A stretch of 6,480 bases of DNA from an uncultured Thiomonas sp. (GCA_937927695.1 CALBRU010000190.1:1-6480), one strand, 5' to 3'; shown: positions 1 through 5,393, counted from the first letter of the stretch. Notes: generated by a model not told the origin, from the sequence alone. Made by a program: numbers and translations.

Positions 1-342
1 GCCCGCGCCCTGCTGGGCAATATCGCCAGCGCGCGCACCCTGGAGCAGTGGGCGCGCTGGGCCGACATCAGCGCCCGCACGCTGAGCCGGAAATTCGTGC
101 TGGAAACCGGCATGAGCTTCGCCCAATGGCGGCAATGGGCGCGGCTGACCCAGGCGCTGGAATGGCTGGCCACCGGCCGGGCAGTGAAGGATGTGGCGCT
201 GTCTCTGGGGTATGACAGTGTGAGCGCCTTCATCAAGACCTTCCGCCAGGCGCTGGGCACCACGCCATCGGCCTACTTCCAGACGCAGCAGCGCAAGCAG
301 GCGGCCTTGAATCCTCGCGTCGCTGCAGATCAAGAGGCGTAA
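1..342 (+). CDS. AraC-family transcriptional regulator, C-terminal part (5' end outside window)
   Basis: The frame is open from base 1 to a TAA at 340-342 and gives the last 113 residues of a longer protein. This part carries the two helix-turn-helix motifs of an AraC/XylS DNA-binding domain. The first is around residues 14-35 (LEQWARWADISARTLSRKF) and the second around 58-80 (AVKDVALSLGYDSVSAFIKTF). They are followed by the typical family ending, a phenylalanine-rich helix and a TPSAYF motif at about residues 86-91. AraC proteins bind DNA as activators or repressors. The effector-binding N-terminal domain lies outside the window, so the ligand and targets cannot be named. The tail after TPSAYF is polar and probably disordered. 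Downstream genes on the same strand are separated by a palindromic repeat, so an operon with metY is unlikely. The family call is firm; the specific role is unknown. Confidence 0.93.
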   Translation, partial: ARALLGNIASARTLEQWARWADISARTLSRKFVLETGMSFAQWRQWARLTQALEWLATGRAVKDVALSLGYDSVSAFIKTFRQALGTTPSAYFQTQQRKQAALNPRVAADQEA

Positions 343-383
343 GCTTCAAACGATTCGATCCTTGGATTTGCGCCAAATGCCCA

Positions 384-657
384 TTAGGGCCTGTTCACGC
401 TATTTCTGCACCCGCGCCGGGGGTCTGGGCGGAGGCAATGCGAGGCGCAGGCCGCGCCGTGGTGGTCTCCACCACAAGCGGACTGCAACGTGGCAGTGCG
501 CCGCCCAGACCCCCGGCCCGAAGGGTTGCCACCAGACGGGGCGTCTGCGGCGTTGTTGGCCACAGGCAAGGCGGCCAGCCTTGCCTGTGGCCTCCGCCTT
601 GCATCCCTCCCCGACTGGTGGCAACGCGGGTGCAAAAATAGCGTGAACAGGCCCTAA
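384..657. mobile_element. MITE-like palindromic element with 32-bp terminal inverted repeats
   Basis: Bases 384-415 and 626-657 are inverted copies of each other with one mismatch in 32 (terminal sequence TTAGGGCCTGTTCACG). The interior is almost wholly made of two more palindromes. Block A (416-517) has perfect 17-bp outer arms (416-432 with 501-517), a partly paired middle, and a 7-bp tip hairpin (459-465 with 469-475). Block B (525-625) has 17-bp outer arms with one mismatch (525-541 with 609-625) and a perfect 15-bp tip stem (558-572 with 578-592, loop GGCCA). The blocks directly abut the terminal repeats and are placed symmetrically. TA occurs just outside GGGCC at 385-386 and just outside GGCCC at 655-656, as expected of a TA target duplication. 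No credible protein is encoded. I infer a non-autonomous element moved by a transposase encoded elsewhere; the family is not identified. It ends 31 bp before the metY start codon. Confidence 0.75.
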
Positions 658-688
658 GCTTTGACCCATATCGACCGGAGACCTCCCC

Positions 689-1966
689 ATGAAATTCGAA
701 ACCCTGGCCGTCCACGCCGGCTACAGCCCCGATCCCGTGACCCGTTCGGTCGCCGTACCCATTTACCAGACGGTGTCGTACGCCTTCGACGACACCCAAC
801 ACGGCGCCGACCTGTTCGATCTGAAGGTGGCGGGCAATATTTACACCCGCATCATGAACCCGACCAACGACGTGCTGGAAAAGCGCGTCGCGGCACTCGA
901 AGGCGGGGTGGCGGCGCTGACGGTGGCCTCGGGCATGGCCGCCATCACCGCGGCGATTCAAACCCTGGCCGAGGCGGGCGACAATATCGTCTCCAGCAGC
1001 CGTTTGTACGGCGGCACCTACAACCTGTTCGCCCACACCTTTCCGCGGCAAGGGCTGGAGGTGCGCTTCGCCGACCCGCGCGACCCCGATGCGTTCGCCC
1101 GTCTGATCGACGCCCGCACCCGCGCGGTGTTTTGCGAAACGATAGGCAATCCGTTGGGCAATGTGACCGACATCGGCGCGCTCGCCGCTGTGGCGCACGC
1201 CGCCGGCGTGCCGCTGATCGTGGACAACACCGTGCCCTCGCCCTACCTCTGCCGTCCGTTCGAGCATGGCGCCGATATCGTGGTGCACGCGCTGACCAAA
1301 TACCTCGGCGGCCACGGCAACAGCATGGGCGGAGCCATCGTCGATTCCGGCAAGTTCGACTGGGCGGCGCACGCCGACCGCTTCAAGCTGCTGGTCGAGC
1401 CCGACGTAAGCTATCACGGCGTGAGCTACACAGCGCAGTTCGGCGCCGCGGCGTTCATCGCCCGCGCCCGCGTGGTGCCGCTGCGCAATATGGGCGCAGC
1501 GCTGTCGCCGCTCAACGCCTTCCTCATTCTGCAGGGCATCGAAACCCTGCCGCTGCGCATGGACCGCATCTGCGCCAACGCGCTGCACATCGCTACGCAC
1601 CTGCAAAAGCATCCGCGCGTGGCCTGGGTGCGCTACGCCGGACTGGTCGACCATCCCGATCACGACGTCGCCCAGCGCTTGATGCAGGGCCGCGCCTCGG
1701 GCATTCTGAGCTTCGGGCTCAAAGGCGGCCGCGAGGCTGGGGCGCGTTTTCAGGATGCGCTCAAGCTGTTCACCCGGCTGGTCAACATCGGCGACTGCAA
1801 GTCGCTGGCCTGCCACCCCGCCACGACCACGCATCGCCAGCTCAATGCGCAGGAACTGGCCGCTGCCGGGGTAAGCGAGGACATGGTGCGGCTGTCCATC
1901 GGCATCGAAAACCAGCAAGACCTGATCGCCGATCTCGATCAAGCGCTGGGGGCCAGCGGCCATTGA
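689..1966 (+). CDS. metY: O-acetylhomoserine sulfhydrylase (O-acetylhomoserine aminocarboxypropyltransferase)
   Basis: This cytoplasmic pyridoxal-phosphate (PLP) enzyme makes homocysteine from O-acetyl-L-homoserine and sulfide, the direct sulfhydrylation route to methionine. The 425-residue product has the usual length and landmarks of the Cys/Met metabolism PLP family. Y52 and R54 in IYTRIMNPT should contact the cofactor phosphate of the partner subunit. SGMAA (81-85) is the phosphate-binding turn. D179 in IVDNT should hold the pyridine nitrogen, and K204 in ALTKYLGGHG is the expected Schiff-base lysine. The C-terminal domain has CHPATTTH (375-382) and VRLSIGIEN (400-408), whose arginine should bind the substrate carboxylate. 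The EGG insert and overall length favour MetY over MetB/MetC or MetZ. The start at 689 is supported by CGGAG at 676-680, eight bases upstream. No SAM riboswitch fits in the 31 bp left between the upstream repeat element and the ATG, so the promoter is displaced or lies inside that element. The gene appears to be monocistronic. Confidence 0.96.
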   Translation: MKFETLAVHAGYSPDPVTRSVAVPIYQTVSYAFDDTQHGADLFDLKVAGNIYTRIMNPTNDVLEKRVAALEGGVAALTVASGMAAITAAIQTLAEAGDNIVSSSRLYGGTYNLFAHTFPRQGLEVRFADPRDPDAFARLIDARTRAVFCETIGNPLGNVTDIGALAAVAHAAGVPLIVDNTVPSPYLCRPFEHGADIVVHALTKYLGGHGNSMGGAIVDSGKFDWAAHADRFKLLVEPDVSYHGVSYTAQFGAAAFIARARVVPLRNMGAALSPLNAFLILQGIETLPLRMDRICANALHIATHLQKHPRVAWVRYAGLVDHPDHDVAQRLMQGRASGILSFGLKGGREAGARFQDALKLFTRLVNIGDCKSLACHPATTTHRQLNAQELAAAGVSEDMVRLSIGIENQQDLIADLDQALGASGH

Positions 1967-1969
1967 GCG

Positions 1970-2041
1970 CCCCCAGGGTCGGCTCGCCGACCCGCCCCTG
2001 CGGGGGTCAAGGAAATTTGGGGCGGCCCGGCGTTTCCTTGA
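1970..2041. repeat. Cluster of intergenic palindromes after metY
   Basis: Immediately after the metY stop there are several stem-forming sequences. A perfect palindrome is at 1976-1993 (GGGTCGGC and GCCGACCC around TC). CCCCC at 1970-1974 can pair with GGGGG at 2002-2006 around it, or alternatively CCCC 1995-1998 with GGGG 2002-2005. A separate 9-bp inverted repeat (TCAAGGAAA 2007-2015 with TTTCCTTGA 2033-2041) follows. None is followed by a T tract, so these are not a standard intrinsic terminator. They could form an mRNA 3'-end stabiliser or belong to a REP-like repeat family. The structures are plain in the sequence; their function is inferred. Confidence 0.55.
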
Positions 2042-2050
2042 TGCGCGGCG

Positions 2051-2076
2051 GGCGGCTGTCGTCGGCGGCTGTCGTC
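2051..2076. repeat. Perfect 13-bp tandem duplication
   Basis: GGCGGCTGTCGTC occurs at 2051-2063 and again, identical and adjacent, at 2064-2076. It lies 61 bp before the start codon of the glycine-zipper gene, where a promoter or operator would be expected. It may be a slippage product or a paired binding site; nothing seen here tells these apart. Confidence 0.7.
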
Positions 2077-2136
2077 AAATAGGCGGTCTGTTGCGTTAAC
2101 CACGAACACATTTCATCGGAATCACGGGAGAGCAAT

Positions 2137-2898
2137 ATGTCATCCATTCCTCCGCAAGGCCCAGCCACGACGGGAAAAGGCGTCTGGATCGCGGTTTTCG
2201 TCATGGGCGCCGTCATCGTGGCCTTACTGGCCGCGGTGCTTTACAAGCTCAGCGATAGCTCGGGCAGCAAGCCCGAAGTCGCCGCAGCCTCAGCGGCCGC
2301 CGCGCCTATCAAGTCACTGGCCGCTGCGTCGCAACCGGCCAGCGCGCCGGTCGCGGCAACAGACCTCGCGCCAAGGTCCGCCGCCGAATCGGCCCAGGCG
2401 CACGCGCCTCAGCCCGTGGTCAAACAGCCCGTAGTCGCCCCGCAACCCTCCCGCGTGGCACAGCAGACGGCCGCGCCGCAGACCTTCGCGCCGCAACAGT
2501 TTGCTCCTCAACAAGCTGCACCGCAAACCGCGCCCGCTCCGGCTGCACCGCAGCAGCCCGTCTGCAATAACTGCGGCACGGTGACTGCGGTCACGCCGGT
2601 GCAGGTGCAGTCGCAGCAGACCAACCCGGTGGGTGTGATCGCTGGGGGACTCATCGGCGGCATCCTGGGCAATCAGGTCGGCGGCGGTGACGGACGCAAG
2701 CTAGCCACCGTGGCTGGCGCTATCGGCGGCGGCCTCGCGGGCAATGAAATCGCCAAACGGGTGGATGCGCAGACCGTCTACAACGTGCAAGTCCGCCTGG
2801 ACAGCGGTCAGGTACAGACGCTGCAGCTCAAGGTCGCCCCGCCCGTGGGGCAACGCGTTCAAATCGGCGCCGACGGCGGACTCAACCCGATTCAATAG
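2137..2898 (+). CDS. Membrane-anchored glycine-zipper (2TM) envelope protein
   Basis: The 253-residue product has four parts. Residues 1-15 are a short cytoplasmic stretch. Residues 16-36 (VWIAVFVMGAVIVALLAAVLY) form one transmembrane anchor without a lipobox. Residues 45-141 are a low-complexity linker rich in Ala, Pro and Gln, with repeated APQ units at 113-140. The C-terminal region begins with a CNNC pair (C143, C146) and leads into a glycine zipper at about 166-203 (GVIAGGLIGGILGNQ and GAIGGGLAGNEIAKR). It ends with a conserved-looking domain (YNVQVRLDSGQVQTLQL, 215-231). Glycine-zipper proteins of the Rick_17kDa/SlyB type act in the envelope, usually as outer-membrane or periplasmic structural proteins. 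This copy differs from SlyB in having an inner-membrane anchor and a long Pro/Gln-rich spacer that could cross the periplasm. GGGAG at 2126-2130, six bases before the ATG, fixes the start. The gene stands alone, with no clear terminator directly after it. The exact role is unknown. Confidence 0.9.
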   Translation: MSSIPPQGPATTGKGVWIAVFVMGAVIVALLAAVLYKLSDSSGSKPEVAAASAAAAPIKSLAAASQPASAPVAATDLAPRSAAESAQAHAPQPVVKQPVVAPQPSRVAQQTAAPQTFAPQQFAPQQAAPQTAPAPAAPQQPVCNNCGTVTAVTPVQVQSQQTNPVGVIAGGLIGGILGNQVGGGDGRKLATVAGAIGGGLAGNEIAKRVDAQTVYNVQVRLDSGQVQTLQLKVAPPVGQRVQIGADGGLNPIQ

Positions 2899-2971
2899 AG
2901 TCTGCCCATGCTATTTCTTAACGGCCAAACACCGCCTGTTTGCGGGGGGTCGCCACACTGTTCGCGGATGA

Positions 2972-3000
2972 TTGACGGGAAAGATAGAGCGTTACAAAAT
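2972..3000 (+). promoter_or_regulatory. Sigma-70-like promoter in front of the candidate small RNA
   Basis: TTGACG at 2972-2977 matches five of six bases of the -35 consensus. After an ideal 17-bp spacer comes CAAAAT at 2995-3000, four of six for the -10. Transcription would start near 3007 and no open reading frame follows, so the natural product is the short terminated RNA ending at 3162. Predicted by eye only. Confidence 0.5.
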
Positions 3001-3006
3001 GGACTG

Positions 3007-3162
3007 AACTTTTTGCTCTTTTCCTGAACAGAACTGGTGCTACGTGGCTTGAGTTCATGCTCGATCCTGTGGCCCTCCAAGTTGCCCGGTAGTCTGCTCT
3101 ACAGACTCTCCCCCCGATCCGGGCATTTCCAGCCAGGTGCGCAAAGCACCTGGCTTTTTTTT
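3007..3162 (+). ncRNA. Candidate small RNA of about 155 nt
   Basis: The stretch between the glycine-zipper gene and comM has a promoter-like pair, no convincing reading frame, and ends in a strong intrinsic terminator. It folds locally. GCCCGG (3084-3089) pairs with CCGGGC (3119-3124), enclosing a hairpin AGTCTG-CTCTA-CAGACT (3091-3107) and an unpaired run of six C (3110-3115). Five-base arms GAACT (3031-3035) and AGTTC (3052-3056) can form another stem. Two C-rich segments, CCCTCC at 3073-3078 and CTCCCCCC at 3108-3115, could pair with Shine-Dalgarno sequences, and the U-rich terminator tail is the kind used by Hfq-binding RNAs. It does not resemble 6S, SRP, tmRNA or RNase P RNA. The alternative is a long 3' untranslated region of the upstream gene. 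The 3' end faces comM and stops 10 bp short of its stop codon. Confidence 0.5.
3132..3162 (+). terminator. Strong intrinsic terminator
   Basis: A perfect 9-bp stem (GCCAGGTGC 3132-3140 with GCACCTGGC 3146-3154) has a five-base loop GCAAA and is followed by eight T (3155-3162). It ends transcription on the plus strand, either of the candidate small RNA or by read-through of the glycine-zipper gene. On the minus strand the same stem lies after the comM stop codon but is followed by TGGAAATG rather than a T run, so it would terminate comM poorly. Confidence 0.9.
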
Positions 3163-3171
3163 GTGCTCAGA

Positions 3172-4698
3172 TCACTCCGATGCCAAGGCGCGGCGCAACT
3201 GCATGGCCTCGGCCAGATGGGGCAAACCGATGCGCGGCGATCCGGCCAGATCGGCGATGGTGCGCGCCAGTCGCAGCACCCGATGCGCCGCACGCGAAGA
3301 CCACCCCAACCGGGTGATGGCCTGGCTCAGAAACGCGCTGCCGGCGGCGTCGAGGGCGCAATGCTCATCGAGTTCAGCGCCCTGCAACTGGGCATTGAGC
3401 GTCCCTTGCCGCGCCTGCTGCCGCTCAGCGGCGACGGCTACCCGAGCGGCGATCTGCGCGCTGGTTTCGCCTTGCGGCAACTGCAGCAGCGCGTCAGGCG
3501 CAATCGCGCCGACTTCGACCTGAATGTCGATGCGGTCGAGCAAGGGGCCGGAGAGCCGCCCTTGATACCGCGACACCTGGTCGGGCGTGCAGCGGCAAGC
3601 CTTGGTGGCATGGCCCAGATAGCCGCAGGGACAGGGATTCATCGCCGCGATGAGCTGAAACCGCGCCGGAAACTCGGCCTGCCGCGCCGCGCGGGAAATA
3701 TGAATGCGCCCGGTCTCCAGCGGTTCGCGCAGGCTCTCCAGCACCGCGCGGTCGAACTCCGGGAGTTCGTCGAGGAAAAGGACATTCTGCGTGGCCAGAC
3801 TGATTTCGCCGGGCCGGATGGTTCCCGCGCCGCCGCCCACCAGCGCCACCGCCGACGCGGTATGGTGCGGGCTGCGCACAAAACGTCGCCCCCATTGCGC
3901 CGGATCGAAGCGTCCCACCAGACTGAGCACCGTCGCACTCTCCAGCGCCTGCGCGCGGGTCAAGGCGGGCAACAATCCGGCAAAGCGCTGCGCCAGCATG
4001 GACTTGCCGCTGCCCGGCGGCCCCACCATCAGCACATGATGTCCCCCGGCTGCGGCGATTTCCAGCGCGCGTTTCGCCGCGCTATGGCCGCGCACTTCGG
4101 CCATGTCGGGCGCGTCGGCGGGCGCGGCCTCAACCGTGGCAGATTTGACCGGCTGCGCGGCGCCATCCTGTTCGAGCAGATAGGCCACCACCTCCTGCAG
4201 ATCACGCGCACCAAAAACAGCCGCGGCTTGCGCCAAAGCCGCCTCTTCAGCACTGGCTTGAGGCAAAACCAGCCGGGGTTCAGTCGCCTCGTCGTCGCCC
4301 TGCGCCCCAAGCGCACACGCCATGGCCAACGCCCCCCGCGTGGGGCGTAACGCCCCGGTGAGCGACAACTCTCCTGCGAAAGTATGACCCTGCAGACGCT
4401 GCGCTGGAATGAGCCCCTGCGCCGCCAGCAGCCCGATGGCGATGGGCAGGTCGAAGCGGCCGGACTCCTTGGGCAGATCGGCCGGCGCCAGGTTGACGAC
4501 GATGCGCTTGTTCGACGGAAAACCCAACCCGCTGTTGATGAGCGCGCTGCGCACGCGGTCGCGCGCCTCGCGCACCTCGGCCTCGGGCAGCCCCACGATG
4601 GTGAAGCCGGGCAAACCGGGCGAGAGATGCACTTCCACCGTAACCGGCGGCGCCTCCATGCCCAGCAGCGCCCGGCTGGCGACTTGCGCCAGCGACAT
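3172..4698 (-). CDS. comM: ComM/YifB-family AAA+ ATPase (Mg-chelatase-like)
   Basis: ComM is a cytoplasmic ring-forming AAA+ motor. In naturally transformable bacteria it works as a helicase that drives branch migration when incoming single-stranded DNA is integrated by RecA. The 508-residue protein has the full family layout. An N-terminal Lon/ChlI-like domain (about 1-165) includes GLPGFTIVGLPEAEVREARDRV and NLAPADLPKEGGRFDL-type sequence, here with KESG. The AAA+ core has Walker A GPPGSGKS (226-233) and Walker B VLFLDE (306-311). A cysteine cluster CPCGY...CRC (356-370) follows and may bind zinc, then LLDRIDI (386-392). The C-terminal Mg-chelatase domain spans about 410-508. All key residues are present, so it should be active. 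The ATG at 4698 lies only 9 bp after the ubiK stop and has no visible Shine-Dalgarno sequence, which points to translational coupling with ubiK. Confidence 0.96.
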   Translation of the reverse strand: MSLAQVASRALLGMEAPPVTVEVHLSPGLPGFTIVGLPEAEVREARDRVRSALINSGLGFPSNKRIVVNLAPADLPKESGRFDLPIAIGLLAAQGLIPAQRLQGHTFAGELSLTGALRPTRGALAMACALGAQGDDEATEPRLVLPQASAEEAALAQAAAVFGARDLQEVVAYLLEQDGAAQPVKSATVEAAPADAPDMAEVRGHSAAKRALEIAAAGGHHVLMVGPPGSGKSMLAQRFAGLLPALTRAQALESATVLSLVGRFDPAQWGRRFVRSPHHTASAVALVGGGAGTIRPGEISLATQNVLFLDELPEFDRAVLESLREPLETGRIHISRAARQAEFPARFQLIAAMNPCPCGYLGHATKACRCTPDQVSRYQGRLSGPLLDRIDIQVEVGAIAPDALLQLPQGETSAQIAARVAVAAERQQARQGTLNAQLQGAELDEHCALDAAGSAFLSQAITRLGWSSRAAHRVLRLARTIADLAGSPRIGLPHLAEAMQLRRALASE

Positions 4699-4707
4699 GG
4701 GCGCGGG

Positions 4708-4995
4708 TCAGCGCCAGGCGTCTTCGGGCGACGTAGGCGCGCTCTGCGACCCGATGTCCAGCCGCGCCTGCAGCTCGCGCACCTGGGCTTCGAGGGTATC
4801 GATCTGCTGGCGCGCGGCCAGCAGCATGCGCTGGGTGGCATCGAACTCGTCGCGCGTCACCAGGTCGAGCCGCCCCGCGGCGGAATGCGCCAGCGCGCGC
4901 AGATTGCGCTGCGCATCGTGCAGCGGCGACTGTTCGATCAAGCGGCCGATTTGGTCGAAAAACACGGTATTGCGTTGGCGAAAGCTGTCGTTCAT
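4708..4995 (-). CDS. ubiK: UbiK/BMFP-family ubiquinone biosynthesis accessory factor (YqiC)
   Basis: The 95-residue protein belongs to the BMFP family (DUF526). Its enterobacterial members (YqiC/UbiK) bind UbiJ and help the ubiquinone-synthesis complex under aerobic conditions; related proteins have membrane-fusogenic activity. Residues 11-40 form an amphipathic helix. Residues 47-80 (VTRDEFDATQRMLLAARQQI then DTLEAQVRELQARL) form a leucine-heptad coiled coil used for trimerisation. The last 15 residues are polar and probably disordered. Length and layout are normal. The start at 4995 is chosen because AGGAG (plus-strand 5003-5007) stands seven bases upstream and the family begins at this point. 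An in-frame ATG at 5115 would add 40 residues encoded entirely by the adjacent repeat element and its flank, so it is rejected. It is first in a two-gene operon with comM. The promoter must lie inside or beyond the repeat element at 5018-5185. Confidence 0.93.
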   Translation of the reverse strand: MNDSFRQRNTVFFDQIGRLIEQSPLHDAQRNLRALAHSAAGRLDLVTRDEFDATQRMLLAARQQIDTLEAQVRELQARLDIGSQSAPTSPEDAWR

Positions 4996-5017
4996 GGTGG
5001 AACTCCTGAAATGACTT

Positions 5018-5185
5018 CTAGCAGCCTGTCGGACTTGAAGAATCGAAGCGAAAATTCGGCGGGTCGAGGCCAGATTTTGCCGATTTTGCAGGGCAATAGT
5101 CGAACTATTGCCCAAAAAAGCGGCGGAATATGGGCCGGCCAGGCGGATTTGCAGCCGATTCCCTTCAAGCCCGACAGGCTGCTAG
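5018..5185. mobile_element. MITE-like palindromic element with 23-bp terminal inverted repeats
   Basis: Bases 5018-5040 and 5163-5185 are inverted copies with one mismatch in 23 (terminal sequence CTAGCAGCCTGTCGGACTTG). At the exact centre is a perfect 10-bp hairpin (GGGCAATAGT 5091-5100 with ACTATTGCCC 5104-5113, loop CGA). The arms between are partly complementary, so the whole 168 bp can fold as one imperfect hairpin. Both ends read CTAG, which fits insertion at a TA or CTAG target with duplication, though CTAG is itself palindromic. There is no coding capacity. I infer a non-autonomous element. It ends 22 bp before the ubiK start codon and 10 bp from its Shine-Dalgarno sequence, and separates ubiK from the divergent porin control region. 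Confidence 0.72.
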
Positions 5186-5270
5186 TGCGCATTGTGACCG
5201 ATTTCCCCCGTCCGGCATGCGGCAGGCTATTGCGTTCTTGCGTCTCGCCAAGGATCGATCCGTCACCGAA

Positions 5271-5287
5271 TGCACAACTGCGGTGCA
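5271..5287. promoter_or_regulatory. NtrC-type binding site 1 (distal)
   Basis: TGCACAACTGCGGTGCA is a 17-bp palindrome with perfect TGCAC and GTGCA half sites at the spacing of the enterobacterial glnA sites (consensus TGCACCA-N3-TGGTGCA). Its centre is about 125 bp upstream of the start predicted from the sigma-54 promoter, the usual enhancer distance for NtrC. Binding is inferred, not shown. Confidence 0.75.
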
Positions 5288-5299
5288 CATTCTCCCGTT

Positions 5300-5316
5300 C
5301 GCACAAAAAAGGTGCA
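5300..5316. promoter_or_regulatory. NtrC-type binding site 2 (proximal)
   Basis: CGCACAAAAAAGGTGCA keeps the 17-bp spacing with one changed base in the left half site and an intact GGTGCA right half. Its centre is 29 bp from that of site 1 and about 96 bp upstream of the predicted transcription start. Paired NtrC sites nearly three helical turns apart allow cooperative binding of two dimers, as at glnA. Confidence 0.7.
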
Positions 5317-5339
5317 TAAATTCCGTGCTCCGAGAACTT

Positions 5340-5363
5340 CAAGCAAGTGACAACGATGTGACA
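5340..5363. repeat. Pair of 11-bp direct repeats between enhancer sites and promoter
   Basis: CAAGCAAGTGA (5340-5350) is followed at once by CAACGATGTGA (5351-5361) and CA. Eight of eleven positions match (pattern CAA-N4-GTGA), repeated with one helical turn. It lies where a DNA-bending protein or second regulator would sit in a sigma-54 control region, but it is a poor match to the IHF consensus. Function unknown. Confidence 0.35.
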
Positions 5364-5377
5364 TCCCCACACAGACC

Positions 5378-5393
5378 TGGCACGAAAGCTGCT
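5378..5393 (+). promoter_or_regulatory. Sigma-54 (RpoN) -24/-12 promoter of the porin gene
   Basis: TGGCACG at 5378-5384 and CTGCT at 5389-5393 match the RpoN consensus TGGCACG-N4-TTGCW with one mismatch. GG and GC keep the required 10-bp separation. The start of transcription would be near 5404, giving a leader of about 50 nt. Such promoters need an enhancer-binding ATPase; the two NtrC-type palindromes upstream name the likely one. Confidence 0.82.

Noticed and set aside
340..661. TAAGCTT at 340-346 and again at 655-661 as a target-site duplication
   Set aside because: The left copy is 38 bp outside the end of the inverted repeat, and the motif is largely palindromic; TA directly at the repeat ends is the simpler flank.
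657..688. SAM or other methionine-responsive riboswitch before metY
   Set aside because: Only about 31 bp remain between the repeat element and the start codon, and the element's own sequence shows no SAM-riboswitch core.
362..690. Short open frames on both strands within the upstream metY element
   Set aside because: They are translations of palindromic repeat DNA in several frames, have no ribosome binding site and no recognisable domain; the inverted-repeat structure explains the region.
395..1963. Long minus-strand open frame of 522 codons opposite metY
   Set aside because: It is the antisense shadow of a GC-rich gene: its peptide has no family signature and is rich in His, Arg, Gly and Val, while the plus strand encodes a full MetY with all catalytic residues.
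2926..2950. CAAACA-CCGCC-TGTTTG hairpin after the glycine-zipper gene as its terminator
   Set aside because: The stem is only 6 bp, weak, and followed by G-rich rather than T-rich sequence.
3037..4350. Plus-strand open frame of 437 codons opposite comM
   Set aside because: It is antisense to a complete ComM with intact Walker motifs, starts inside the small-RNA candidate, crosses its terminator, and has low-complexity Arg/Gly/Gln-rich composition.
4996..5115. Longer ubiK start at 5115 on the minus strand
   Set aside because: The extra 40 residues would be encoded mostly by the inserted palindromic element and do not belong to the family, while the ATG at 4995 has an AGGAG at the right distance.
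5091..5119. Hairpin with an A/T run as an intrinsic terminator for ubiK leader transcripts
   Set aside because: The homopolymer is A on the plus strand after the hairpin; on the minus strand the T run comes before the stem, so neither strand has the stem-then-U order.
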